Source: an uncultured Paraprevotella sp. (GTDB taxonomy: Bacteria > Bacteroidota > Bacteroidia > Bacteroidales > Bacteroidaceae). From it: a stretch of DNA of 16,118 nt. The notes under the pieces are model-generated. The model was not told the DNA's origin, ran no database searches, and was given only the letters and a program-made list of their open reading frames with translations. The stretch is taken from positions 1-16,118 of the forward strand of contig CAAFWT010000127.1 of assembly GCA_900766785.1 (NCBI GenBank). Reading direction: 5' to 3'. The stretch's first letter is position 1. Each line of letters starts with the position of its first letter. Below, piece by piece: positions 1 to 7,580 of this stretch. Both the position numbers and the translations under genes were made by a program.

Positions 1-1514
1 GGGGTATAGGCATCACCAGGTCCGGCGTAGATGTATTCTATGATGGGGTACTTCTTGTTTGGGTCGAAGTTAGTGGGTCGCTGTATGATTCCCCACATCA
101 TCGTCTTCCCGTCTCTTCCCGGCGCATGGAAAATCTCTGGGGCCACCCACCCGTTTCTCTTGAGTTCTGTGAGGTCGCCTCGCCCTATCTCTCTGCCCTC
201 TTCCGGATTGTCGGTGTGTCGTATCACTGTGATGGGAGCCATGTCCTGTCGGCTATAGGTGTCGATGAGCCATGTGTAGTCACTGTTGAAGGTGGCAGAG
301 TGTGTGCCATTTCCGGGAGTGAGGCATACGAGTCCTTTGCCGTCGAATCCTATCCTATAGAAATGCACGTGATAGGGGTCCTCGTCCTTGTTCATTCCGC
401 TGGCGGAGAAATACACGAGTCCTTTTTCTTCATCTACGTGTATGATGTTTCTCACCACCCATTCTCCCTTGGTCAGCTGGCGTATGAGTTTCCCTTTGTC
501 CAGATCGTACAGATACAGGTGCGCCCAGTTGTCCCTTTCGCTCTGCCATATCATCTGATGTCCGTTGCAGATTGTTCGGTGTTGCAGTCGGTTGTAGTTG
601 ACAAAGGTGTTGCTCTTCTCCTCGATGAGTGTGCGCATCTGGTTTGTCTCCACGTTCAGTTCCAGCAGGCGGTATGTCTGGTGCCCACGCTCGTTGTATT
701 CGAAGGTCAGTGATTGGCCATCCTCCTTCCAATTCAGGTCATGGATGGAGTAGGGGTTGGGGAAGAGCGTGTTCTCTGGCACGATTGCTCGGGATGTGCT
801 TACCTCAAACACACTTGGATAGCGCTGTTTCACCTCGTCGCCAGGTTTGGCATATTCCTGTTGGTGCACGATAGGTTGCAGTTGTGTGGTGGGTGAACTC
901 TCCACATAATACACAAACCTCTTCTTGGGCATCTTGATTTTGCATGTGGCCACATACTGCCCATTGGGACTCCATGTCAGATAAGAGCTGTAATAATGGT
1001 CCAATGTGCCGTCGAAACTCAGTTGCCGTGCATTCCTTCCGTCCACATCGCTCACCCACACATTGTAATCACGCACGAAGGCCACCTTCAGGCTGTCGGG
1101 ACTTATGACTTGCTTCCCCCATTTCTCGTCATCCGTATTCATCCAGTGATTCCTGATGAGTTGGGGCCCCTCTTTTACGGGAATGACGGGAGCGGCCTGC
1201 CAGTCCTTGTGCTGCTTGCTATCCTGCGGGTGTCTCCCTCCTTCCTGTGTTGTCCTTTCCAGCCCGTCCTGTTCCAGTCTCAGAGTTCCATCTTCACCGA
1301 CATGCCCCACCCATGTCACCAGTCCGTCCTTTGTTCGTAAGTCATAGGAGAAGGTGTTGTGTGAGGTCCATCGTGCATTCTCTGCTGCGCCGAGAACCAT
1401 ATCTTTTCTGAAACGTTGGTGCACGCTGAAGGCCCTCTTGTAGTCCTCTGAGGTTCCCTGGGCATGCATCTCCACACATAAGAGCATGGCTGAAAGAAGA
1501 AGAATTCTGTTCAT
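1..1514 (-). CDS. S9 family peptidase, DPP-IV-like (partial; C-terminus outside window)
   Basis: The frame is open from the ATG at 1514 to the left edge, giving 504 codons plus 2 nt. The first 19 residues (MNRILLLSAMLLCVEMHAQ) form a signal peptide ending at an Ala-Gln cleavage site, so the protein is probably periplasmic or surface-exposed. The rest reads as the N-terminal beta-propeller of dipeptidyl peptidase IV. WSPNGQYVA, NVWVSDVDG, a tyrosine-rich blade and the propeller-to-hydrolase junction KYPIIEYIYAGPGDAYTP, just before the edge, are typical of that family. Known members remove dipeptides from the N-termini of peptides. The catalytic Ser-Asp-His triad would lie in the missing C-terminal alpha/beta-hydrolase domain, so activity cannot be judged here. 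AGGAAA precedes the start by a few bases. The gene follows the metallophosphoesterase gene on the same strand after a 152-nt gap in which I find no TAnnTTTG promoter, so co-transcription is possible. Confidence 0.88.
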   Translation of the reverse strand, partial: MNRILLLSAMLLCVEMHAQGTSEDYKRAFSVHQRFRKDMVLGAAENARWTSHNTFSYDLRTKDGLVTWVGHVGEDGTLRLEQDGLERTTQEGGRHPQDSKQHKDWQAAPVIPVKEGPQLIRNHWMNTDDEKWGKQVISPDSLKVAFVRDYNVWVSDVDGRNARQLSFDGTLDHYYSSYLTWSPNGQYVATCKIKMPKKRFVYYVESSPTTQLQPIVHQQEYAKPGDEVKQRYPSVFEVSTSRAIVPENTLFPNPYSIHDLNWKEDGQSLTFEYNERGHQTYRLLELNVETNQMRTLIEEKSNTFVNYNRLQHRTICNGHQMIWQSERDNWAHLYLYDLDKGKLIRQLTKGEWVVRNIIHVDEEKGLVYFSASGMNKDEDPYHVHFYRIGFDGKGLVCLTPGNGTHSATFNSDYTWLIDTYSRQDMAPITVIRHTDNPEEGREIGRGDLTELKRNGWVAPEIFHAPGRDGKTMMWGIIQRPTNFDPNKKYPIIEYIYAGPGDAYT

Positions 1515-1666
1515 AGGTATTTCCTGTTGTCATTGTTTGTTATTTGGACATATATCTCCTGGCAGGCAGAGAATCTTCTCTCATGCGTTTAGCTCTGAGT
1601 CAAGGAGGGATGCGTGTTTGTTGCCAGGTTTTCTGTGATATAAGGTGAGCGAGGCGGGGCAGAGAC

Positions 1667-2764
1667 TTACTTCCCCCTTATCACGAAGTGTGCACTTGGC
1701 TTTTGAGAATCTCCTGCATAGAAGTCTATGGTCACACCACGCTTGCTCACCTTCATACGGTATGAACCGGCAGAAGGGGAGTTGATGTACGTCTTCAGTC
1801 CGGGTCGGTATTCCTCAAACAGGGCCGACTCGTCCTTGATGGGTGTGCCATCGTCGTTCTTGTAGTTCTTACGCATCTCCCCATAGGTTTCCGGTCCCTG
1901 GGAAAGGATGGTGTACTCTCCCTGACGTTTTTTGCTCCATACGGAGTTTGCATTGAACTGTGTGATACGTCCGCCATCGCCCCACCAGTCGGCTATGCCG
2001 GTGCGATGTGTGTGTCCGCACAGGCAAATCACGTTGCGCTGAGCAAAGAGGCGTCGGAAGTGCAATCTATTCTCCCTTTCCTTCTCTTTGCCATGGAAGA
2101 ACCATCGGCAGGAATTCTCGTCGGGTGGCAACAGTGTGCCGTGCATAATCACGAAGGTATATCTTGCCAACTTTGTTTCCTCCAGCAGTCGCTCTATCTC
2201 CTGATCGTCAGGTTTGTTGAAGTCCACCACTATATAGGCATCCTTCCCTATCCAGAAGGCGAAGGTGGTCTTCTCTATCTTCTGACCCAGTTCTGCTGAC
2301 ATGCGCTTGGGCATATAGCTTCTGTATGCTGCTTCGGCATCTGTACCGCGGATGTCGTGGTTACCCACCACGGTCACCAGGGGGAGGTTACCTAATTGCT
2401 TCTTGAAGTTGTTCATGGCATCATCCAGCATCTGCTGGTGTACCTCTCCATTTCCGCAGTCGCCCTGAATGAGGTCGCCCAACTGTATTACCATGCGTGT
2501 GTCCTTCTCTATCAGCTGAGACGCTCTCTCCATGAGACGTGGACAGCGCTCGCGCCACATCTCTCCGTTTCTGGCGAACTCAGCACGCTGAACCTTGTTG
2601 AGCCATTCCACCTTTTCGATGTAATGGCTGTGATAGACCGATGCCGGTTCTGTATCGTAATGGGTATCTCCCAGGATGACAATGGAATAACTGGATGGTG
2701 CCTGTGCGCAGATTCTTGCAAAAAGCAGGAGGGCAACAGCAATGATTGTAATGAACCTTTTCAT
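1667..2764 (-). CDS. Secreted calcineurin-like metallophosphoesterase
   Basis: This 365-residue protein begins with a clear signal peptide (MKRFITIIAVALLLFARICAQ, cut near residue 20). The five metal-binding blocks of calcineurin-like phosphoesterases appear in order: GDTH at 32-35 (D33, H35), GDL at 96-98 (D97), GNHD at 134-137 (N135, H136), MHGT with H208, and GHTH at 250-253. The dinuclear metal site is therefore complete, and the enzyme is predicted to hydrolyse phosphomono- or diesters outside the cytoplasm. The substrate cannot be read from sequence. The last 70 or so residues (about 295-365) look like a small beta-rich tail ending FVIRGK. It is transcribed away from the outer-membrane protein gene at 2969, from a strong consensus promoter at 2819-2849, and may be read through into the S9 peptidase gene. 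Confidence 0.9.
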   Translation of the reverse strand: MKRFITIIAVALLLFARICAQAPSSYSIVILGDTHYDTEPASVYHSHYIEKVEWLNKVQRAEFARNGEMWRERCPRLMERASQLIEKDTRMVIQLGDLIQGDCGNGEVHQQMLDDAMNNFKKQLGNLPLVTVVGNHDIRGTDAEAAYRSYMPKRMSAELGQKIEKTTFAFWIGKDAYIVVDFNKPDDQEIERLLEETKLARYTFVIMHGTLLPPDENSCRWFFHGKEKERENRLHFRRLFAQRNVICLCGHTHRTGIADWWGDGGRITQFNANSVWSKKRQGEYTILSQGPETYGEMRKNYKNDDGTPIKDESALFEEYRPGLKTYINSPSAGSYRMKVSKRGVTIDFYAGDSQKPSAHFVIRGK

Positions 2765-2818
2765 ACCTGTAACGTTTCCTATGATAGCTTGATGATTATG
2801 TCAGTCAGATAGTCATTG

Positions 2819-2849
2819 CAAAGATACTCTTTTTTCTTTATTGCTCAAA
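2819..2849 (-). promoter_or_regulatory. Consensus Bacteroidetes promoter for the metallophosphoesterase gene
   Basis: Read on the minus strand, TTTG (2849-2846) is followed after exactly 19 nt by TATCTTTG (2826-2819). This is the published Bacteroides sigma-factor consensus (TTTG, about 19-21 nt, TAnnTTTG). It predicts a transcript starting a few bases below 2819, with a leader of roughly 50 nt before the ATG at 2764. The box would overlap the first codons of the opposite-strand gene if that gene started at the upstream ATG 2816, which is one reason to reject that start. Confidence 0.8.
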
Positions 2850-2918
2850 GCCTCTGTTCCTCATGGCCACTGCCTTTTCTTCCTGGAATGGATAGTTTGG
2901 AGAGGGGAAGGATGCCCG

Positions 2919-2942
2919 TTTGGCATCTGTTTCGTACCTTTG
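2919..2942 (+). promoter_or_regulatory. Probable promoter of the DUF5686-type gene
   Basis: A good -7 box, TACCTTTG, lies at 2935-2942 and is followed by GCAGA, as is common in Bacteroidetes. The nearest upstream TTTG (2919-2922) is only 12 nt away instead of 19-21, so the -33 element is weak or unconventional. Transcription from here would start near 2949 and allow translation only from the TTG at 2969, not from the ATG at 2816. Confidence 0.6.
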
Positions 2943-2968
2943 CAGATACAAATAATGCTATTGCCGAA

Positions 2969-5587
2969 TTGAAGTACAGACTTCTCATATTATCTTTCCT
3001 CTGTCTGATAGCTGTGAACAGAAGCATTGCACAGGTGGTGCAGGGCAGAGTGGTGGATGCCACTTCGGGCGAGGGCCTTCCCACTGTGTATGTCTACTAT
3101 GCCGATAAGCGTTCCGATGCAGTGGAAACAGACCTGCAGGGCCGATACCGTATCCCTTTTCGCCGCGGAACGCTCATGTTCTCGCTAGTGGGGTACGAAT
3201 CAAGGGCTGTGGAGGTCAGGAAAGTGCAGAGGTTGGATGTGCGGCTGCGCGAGAAGCATTCTTCTCTGAGGGAAGTGAAGGTGGAGGCCAAGCGTAAGCG
3301 TTACAGTCGCAAGGACAATCCTGCGGTGGAGATGATGCGGCGAGTGATAAAGACCAAGGAGGAGACCGATGTCCGCCAGCGAGACTTTCTCCGTTATCAT
3401 AAGTATGAGAAGATGACGTTCTCGCTGGACGAGGTGACCGACAAGATACTGCAGGATGAGCATTTCCGCCGCGTGCCCTATCTGAAGAACCATGTGGACA
3501 CCTGTGCCCAGACGGGCCAGCTTATCCTGCCCCTGACCGTGGACGAGAAGGTGAGCCAGATCATCTATCGCAAGGACCCTCTTCAGCAGAAGGCCATCGT
3601 GGAGGGACAGCGCAGTGATGGTATCAGTCAACTCATCAATACGGGCAATATCCTCACGGGTATGCTGGCCGACTGCTTCACGGATGTGGACTTCTACGAG
3701 GATCAGATACGTCTGTTCCAATATCCCTTCATCAGTCCCATCAGTTCGTCCTCCGCCATCTCGTTTTACCGATATTTTATTTCCGACACACTCATGGTGG
3801 AGCGCGACAAGTGCTACCATGTGGAATTCACACCCAATAATCCTCAGGACTTTGGTTTCTCTGGGTCGTTGTATATCCTGGCCGACTCTACATGGCGCTT
3901 GCGTAGGGCAGAGATTGGCATACCCTCACGTTCGGATGTCAACTGGGTGAGGGAGATGCGTGTGGAGCAGGACTTCCTCTCTCTGCCTACGGGGGAACAG
4001 GTGGTGGCTTGCAGCAGGATGCTCGTTCGCTTGGCCATCACATCGTGGATACAGAAATTGCAGGTGGAGCGTGTGGTGCACAGCAGCGGTTGGAGCTTTG
4101 CTCCTGTGGAGAGCCGGGAATTTGCCTTTGGAGGCGAGGAACGCATCCTGCCCTCTGCCCAATTGCGTGATGAGGCGTTCTGGCAGGAGACACGCCCCGA
4201 GGCCCTCACACGCCCCGAGGCCGATATGGGGCAGATGATAGGGCAGTTCTATGCCACACGGGGGTTCAAACCTCTCTTATGGGTAGCCAAAGCTTTCATA
4301 GAGAACTATGTGGAGACCAGTGTACGCCCCGATCGGCCCAGCAAGGTGGACATCGGCCCAGTAAACTCTATGATAGGAAGCAACTTCGTGGAGGGATTCC
4401 GACTGAGAGCCTGTGCGCAGACCACGGCTCATCTCCACAAACATTGGTTTCTGAAGGGTGCCTTGAAATATGGCTTTTCCGACCAGAGATGGAAGGGATT
4501 GGGGGAAGTGACCTATTCCTTCACCCCCAAGGCTTATCTCCCACACGAGTATCCCGTGAGGAATCTCTCCTTCAGTTATGAGCGGGATGTGGCTTCCCCC
4601 AGCGATAAGTTTCTGGATACGGACAAGGACAATGTCTTCGTGGCACTCAAATGGGCTCCCGTCAAGCATATGCAGTATTTCGAGCGATACAACTTGCGTG
4701 CCGACTGGGAATGGGAGAATGGTGTGAGGCTGCAGGCACGCTTGCGCAGGGAATGGAATGAGGGAGCAGGTCATCTCTTCTATCAACCGCTCAGAGACTG
4801 GCAGGTCAATAGCCTTGGCCAGCCTATGCCCTCCCAGTCGGATAATCTCAACCTCAGACGTATTACCTTCACCGAACTTACTGCAGGTGTTAGGTATCAG
4901 CCCGGGGCCACGTATGTCAACAGCAAGCAGCACCGTCTGGCCACCAATCATGATTCGCCTGTACTTGAACTCACCCACACTGTAGGCATACAAGGGCTTC
5001 TGGGAGGACAATATAACTATAACTTCTCCGAAGCCAGCCTCTATAAGCGCTTCTGGTTGCGTTCCTGGGGAAAGATAGATGCCACCATGAAGGGCGGTAT
5101 CCAATGGAACCGTGTTCCCTATCCCTTTCTCATCATGCCCGCAGCCAACATGAGTTATATCATGAGTGAAGGCACCTTCAGCCTTATCCGTAATATGGAG
5201 TTCCCCACCGACCGCTATGCCTCCCTGATGCTCTCGTGGGACCTGAACGGCAAGGTTTTCAATCGCATCCCCCTTCTTCAACGGCTCAAGTGGCGAGAAT
5301 ATCTGGGTGTGAACACCCTCTGGGGCATGCTCACCGACAAGAACAATCCCATGCTGGAGCGTAACGCTTCAGACGGTCGTCTGTTCTTCTTCCCAGGAAG
5401 TTTCGTGGATGGAACATATGAGTATGCCTCCCGTGTCATCAGTCCCCGTAAACCTTATGTGGAGGTGGTTGTGGGCATACATAACATCTTCAAGGTCCTG
5501 CATGTGGAGTATGTGCAGCGCCTCAATTACATCTGCCCCGATACACATCGGTGGGGCATACGCGGGGTGTTCCGTGCTACCTTCTGA
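2969..5587 (+). CDS. DUF5686-type outer-membrane protein with carboxypeptidase-like regulatory domain
   Basis: The frame is open from an ATG at 2816. I place the start at TTG 2969 (872 residues) because it begins a textbook signal peptide (residues 1-21, ending NRSIA before Q22), while the 51 upstream residues are not signal-like. A -7 promoter box at 2935-2942 also lies inside the longer version. Residues about 23-105 are a carboxypeptidase-like regulatory beta-sandwich (VVQGRVVDATSGEGLP, then FSLVGYES). The remainder has the long aromatic-rich alternating pattern of DUF5686 proteins and ends in a barrel-like C-terminus with terminal Phe (GVFRATF), a typical signal for outer-membrane insertion. 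The family is widespread in Bacteroidetes and its substrate is unknown. An in-frame 15-bp direct repeat (4190-4222) encodes TRPEA twice. The gene converges on the cytidylyltransferase gene with 14 nt between stop codons and no room for a conventional terminator. Confidence 0.85.
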   Translation: MKYRLLILSFLCLIAVNRSIAQVVQGRVVDATSGEGLPTVYVYYADKRSDAVETDLQGRYRIPFRRGTLMFSLVGYESRAVEVRKVQRLDVRLREKHSSLREVKVEAKRKRYSRKDNPAVEMMRRVIKTKEETDVRQRDFLRYHKYEKMTFSLDEVTDKILQDEHFRRVPYLKNHVDTCAQTGQLILPLTVDEKVSQIIYRKDPLQQKAIVEGQRSDGISQLINTGNILTGMLADCFTDVDFYEDQIRLFQYPFISPISSSSAISFYRYFISDTLMVERDKCYHVEFTPNNPQDFGFSGSLYILADSTWRLRRAEIGIPSRSDVNWVREMRVEQDFLSLPTGEQVVACSRMLVRLAITSWIQKLQVERVVHSSGWSFAPVESREFAFGGEERILPSAQLRDEAFWQETRPEALTRPEADMGQMIGQFYATRGFKPLLWVAKAFIENYVETSVRPDRPSKVDIGPVNSMIGSNFVEGFRLRACAQTTAHLHKHWFLKGALKYGFSDQRWKGLGEVTYSFTPKAYLPHEYPVRNLSFSYERDVASPSDKFLDTDKDNVFVALKWAPVKHMQYFERYNLRADWEWENGVRLQARLRREWNEGAGHLFYQPLRDWQVNSLGQPMPSQSDNLNLRRITFTELTAGVRYQPGATYVNSKQHRLATNHDSPVLELTHTVGIQGLLGGQYNYNFSEASLYKRFWLRSWGKIDATMKGGIQWNRVPYPFLIMPAANMSYIMSEGTFSLIRNMEFPTDRYASLMLSWDLNGKVFNRIPLLQRLKWREYLGVNTLWGMLTDKNNPMLERNASDGRLFFFPGSFVDGTYEYASRVISPRKPYVEVVVGIHNIFKVLHVEYVQRLNYICPDTHRWGIRGVFRATF
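4190..4222 (+). repeat. In-frame tandem direct repeat, 18-bp period
   Basis: ACACGCCCCGAGGCC occurs perfectly at 4190-4204 and 4208-4222, separated by CTC. The protein reads TRPEA-L-TRPEA at this point. The perfect nucleotide identity suggests a slippage duplication. It keeps the frame and lies in a low-complexity linker of the DUF5686-type protein. Confidence 0.8.
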
Positions 5588-5601
5588 GAGTGAGCGGTGG
5601 A

Positions 5602-6315
5602 TTATAATTCTGAGTCCTTAATGGACTGATACAGCAGGAGGTCTCGGGGAGTGGTTATCTTGAAGTTTATGATGTCACCTTCAGAGATATATAATGGCCT
5701 GAATCCTATTTCGTTGGCCAGTGTAAACAAGGATTGGGATTGTGTGATGCCTTGCTCCCTGCCTTTCCGGATAATCTCTTCCAATACCTTCAAGGGGAAG
5801 GTGTGAGGAGTCTGCGCTCTCAGGATTCCCTCGCGGGGAAGGAATTCGGCAGATGAGAGTCCGTCCTTGCTTATTATGAATGCCTCATGGCTGCCCAAGG
5901 CTGTGATAGCGTTTCCGTGCGTAAGGCTTACTGCGATGTTCCTGCTTATGACATCCTGTGTGACCAGAGGTCGTACCGCATCATGCACCAGGACCAGTGC
6001 GTCGGGATCGCTTATCATGCGAGCGAGCTGTGTGATGCCATTGCATAGGGAATCATATCCTGTCTCACCGCCTTGCAGGGTGGTTCTGAACTTACTGATT
6101 CCCCCTTCGTGAGCTTCTCTCTGTACATAATCGGCCCACTCCGGGGCACATACCACATAGATATCTTGTATGAGCGAATGCTGCTGGAAGGCACGCATGG
6201 TGTGCAGCAGAATGGACTCTCCATGAACCCTTATGTACTGCTTGGGCAGGCTGGCTTTCATGCGTTCGCCTTTGCCTCCTGCCAGTAATAGGACTATATG
6301 ATGGGACTTATCCAT
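5602..6315 (-). CDS. IspD/TarI-like cytidylyltransferase
   Basis: I chose the ATG at 6315 (237 residues). It overlaps the upstream stop codon in an 8-nt ATGGATAA arrangement, a classic translational-coupling geometry. A start 18 nt earlier at 6333 is also open. The protein has the nucleotide-binding LLLAGGKGERM loop (9-19), LPKQY (23-27), GGET (82-85), HDAVRP (111-116), QTPHTF (168-173) and NFKITTP (217-223), which together define the IspD/TarI cytidylyltransferase family (CTP plus a polyol phosphate gives a CDP-polyol). Two substrate-side positions differ from ordinary IspD. The usual V-x-D-T stretch reads ALGSHEAF (139-146), and the usual T-D-[DE]-A stretch reads TQSQ (191-194). Together with its coupling to a CDP-alcohol phosphotransferase gene, this makes a polyol phosphate other than methylerythritol phosphate more likely. 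A role as the housekeeping IspD is not excluded. Confidence 0.85.
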   Translation of the reverse strand: MDKSHHIVLLLAGGKGERMKASLPKQYIRVHGESILLHTMRAFQQHSLIQDIYVVCAPEWADYVQREAHEGGISKFRTTLQGGETGYDSLCNGITQLARMISDPDALVLVHDAVRPLVTQDVISRNIAVSLTHGNAITALGSHEAFIISKDGLSSAEFLPREGILRAQTPHTFPLKVLEEIIRKGREQGITQSQSLFTLANEIGFRPLYISEGDIINFKITTPRDLLLYQSIKDSEL

Positions 6316-7246
6316 TATGTGACAACTTCTCATACAGGCGTTGGCAGATGGCCTCGTGTCTGTTGCGCATGCGGAATCTCAGAATCTCCAGGATGGTAAT
6401 CTCAAAGAGCATATATATCCAGGGCAATCCTATCAGGAGAGAGAGGAACAACACCCCTACACGTGTGTCGAAGGTGAGGATGTTGGTCATAGGCATCAGA
6501 GGCAGACTCTCCTGTCGGAACTCCTGTCTGATTTCTTCGCTAAGCAGATGAGGCTTCTTCTGCAATAGTCCTCTCAGCTGCTGGAAGTGTGGCGTCTGTT
6601 CCTCTTGCGCGCGTGTATATTTAATATAGAAGAAGAGGTACAGCTTGTGAAACCAATCTTTTGACTTCCATCTCATACTGTCCATTTCCCTCTGCTCCTC
6701 CTCGCTGTTTGTCAGTTCACTCCCCTGGTCACCCAGCAGAAACCACAGGTGTATGTTGCGGTAATAGTCGGCAAGCGCACATTGGCGGCTATGGCAGTGA
6801 AGGCCGGCCCACGCACTCAATGCCCATACCCAGGCATCTTGAATCAGCCAAGGCAGGATGCCGCTCCATGCATGAGTCAGGCGCAAGGCAAGGCACAGAT
6901 AGATAGAGAAAAACCACACATCACCGGCAAAGCCATCCAGCACACGTCCTATCAATGTCTTCTTGCCCGTCATCCTGGCCAGTTGCCCATCGGCACAGTC
7001 ATACCAGTTGGCCCATACCAGCAGCAACATGCCGATGATATTCATCTTCAGGTCATCGAAATAAAAGAAGATTCCTGCTGCCGTACCTATCACAATACTC
7101 ATGAGCGTCACGGCTATAGGATGAACGCCCAACAGACGGAACAGACATGCCCATAAATAACCAGGTGTACGAGTCACATAGAGCTCAAAAGGTCCTTCTG
7201 TGTCCGTAGACTTCATTGTAGCCAGCACTTTCTCTCTCAGTGTCAT
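6308..7246 (-). CDS. CDP-alcohol phosphatidyltransferase family membrane protein
   Basis: The start at 7246 gives 312 residues. The frame is open to an ATG at 7372, but a promoter (7272-7303) sits inside that extension and the extra 42 residues are not membrane- or family-like. The family signature is DCADGQLAR at 83-91, then G100, D104 and D109, embedded in hydrophobic helices (about 35-60, 65-80, 110-150 and 265-285). These enzymes sit in the inner membrane and move a phospho-alcohol from a CDP carrier to an acceptor alcohol. The last Asp of the DxxDGxxAR...GxxxDxxxD pattern falls one residue late (Gly at 108, Asp at 109). A charged stretch of about 80 residues (about 175-255) separates the catalytic helices from a C-terminal hydrophobic segment. 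The next gene encodes a cytidylyltransferase and overlaps this one by 8 nt, so the two probably act in sequence. Donor and acceptor are unknown. Confidence 0.85.
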   Translation of the reverse strand: MTLREKVLATMKSTDTEGPFELYVTRTPGYLWACLFRLLGVHPIAVTLMSIVIGTAAGIFFYFDDLKMNIIGMLLLVWANWYDCADGQLARMTGKKTLIGRVLDGFAGDVWFFSIYLCLALRLTHAWSGILPWLIQDAWVWALSAWAGLHCHSRQCALADYYRNIHLWFLLGDQGSELTNSEEEQREMDSMRWKSKDWFHKLYLFFYIKYTRAQEEQTPHFQQLRGLLQKKPHLLSEEIRQEFRQESLPLMPMTNILTFDTRVGVLFLSLLIGLPWIYMLFEITILEILRFRMRNRHEAICQRLYEKLSHNG

Positions 7247-7271
7247 TATCTCTATTGCTCTTAGTTCCCTG

Positions 7272-7303
7272 CAAAAGTACGGCTTTAGCCTGAGATGACC
7301 AAG
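7272..7303 (-). promoter_or_regulatory. Promoter of the phosphotransferase-cytidylyltransferase pair
   Basis: On the minus strand, CTTG (7303-7300, three of four bases of the TTTG consensus) is followed after 20 nt by a perfect -7 box TACTTTTG (7279-7272). The predicted transcript starts near 7265, leaving a leader of about 20 nt before the ATG at 7246. This supports the shorter start of the phosphotransferase. Confidence 0.65.
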
Positions 7304-7520
7304 GCGAGCATCCCTCTTCTGAGTAGTCAGGCATGAACATCCCTGCAAAAGCCACCTGGGCAGACGTCCCAATTTTGTAGATCAAGGACCAGTGGAATAC
7401 CTGAAAATGTCTATCTGGCCATTGCTCGTGGAACTGCAGATACCCAGGTGTAGGTAATCGCTTACTTGTTATTAGGTAGAGTGTTCTGTATGAGCTGTTT
7501 CCAAATCCCAAAATCTCTGT

Positions 7521-7552
7521 ATTGTGGGCATAACCATTAATACAGACCTTTG
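7521..7552 (+). promoter_or_regulatory. Weak promoter-like sequence upstream of the porin operon
   Basis: ATTG (7521-7524) and GACCTTTG (7545-7552) are separated by 20 nt, the right spacing for a Bacteroidetes promoter. The TTTG core of the -7 box is intact, but the TA is replaced by GA and the -33 box has one mismatch. It would give a leader of about 20 nt before the ATG at 7581. It is the best candidate for the four-gene operon and may need an activator. Confidence 0.4.
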
Positions 7553-7580
7553 CGGGAGAAATAATAAAACAGATGATTCT

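Larger units (their letters stand above)
7247..7580. other. Divergent intergenic region, 334 bp
   Basis: The left end carries the minus-strand promoter at 7272-7303 and the right end a weak plus-strand promoter-like sequence at 7521-7552. Between about 7304 and 7520 I see no convincing gene, RNA or operator. Reading frames that cross it have no family resemblance. There is a short imperfect dyad around GTAATCGCTTAC (7453-7464), which may be chance. No clear Fur box was recognised, although the downstream operon looks iron-related. Confidence 0.5.

Noticed and set aside
126..1340. Several plus-strand frames over the first 1.5 kb
   Set aside because: All are opposite a continuous 504-codon S9 peptidase frame with signal peptide and propeller motifs.
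1558..1628. Inverted repeat CCTGGCA / TGCCAGG with a small AGAGAA / TTCTCT dyad inside, as a terminator after the metallophosphoesterase gene
   Set aside because: The outer arms are only 7 bp and 57 nt apart, the inner stem has a 2-nt loop, and there is no T-run, so chance is likely.
4277..5281. Long open frame (334 codons) on the minus strand
   Set aside because: It is antisense to the barrel half of the DUF5686-type gene, has no signal or family motif, and its length follows from the codon use of the real gene.
7304..7580. Fur box or riboswitch upstream of the porin operon
   Set aside because: I could not find a convincing 19-bp Fur-type dyad or any known riboswitch core in this stretch.
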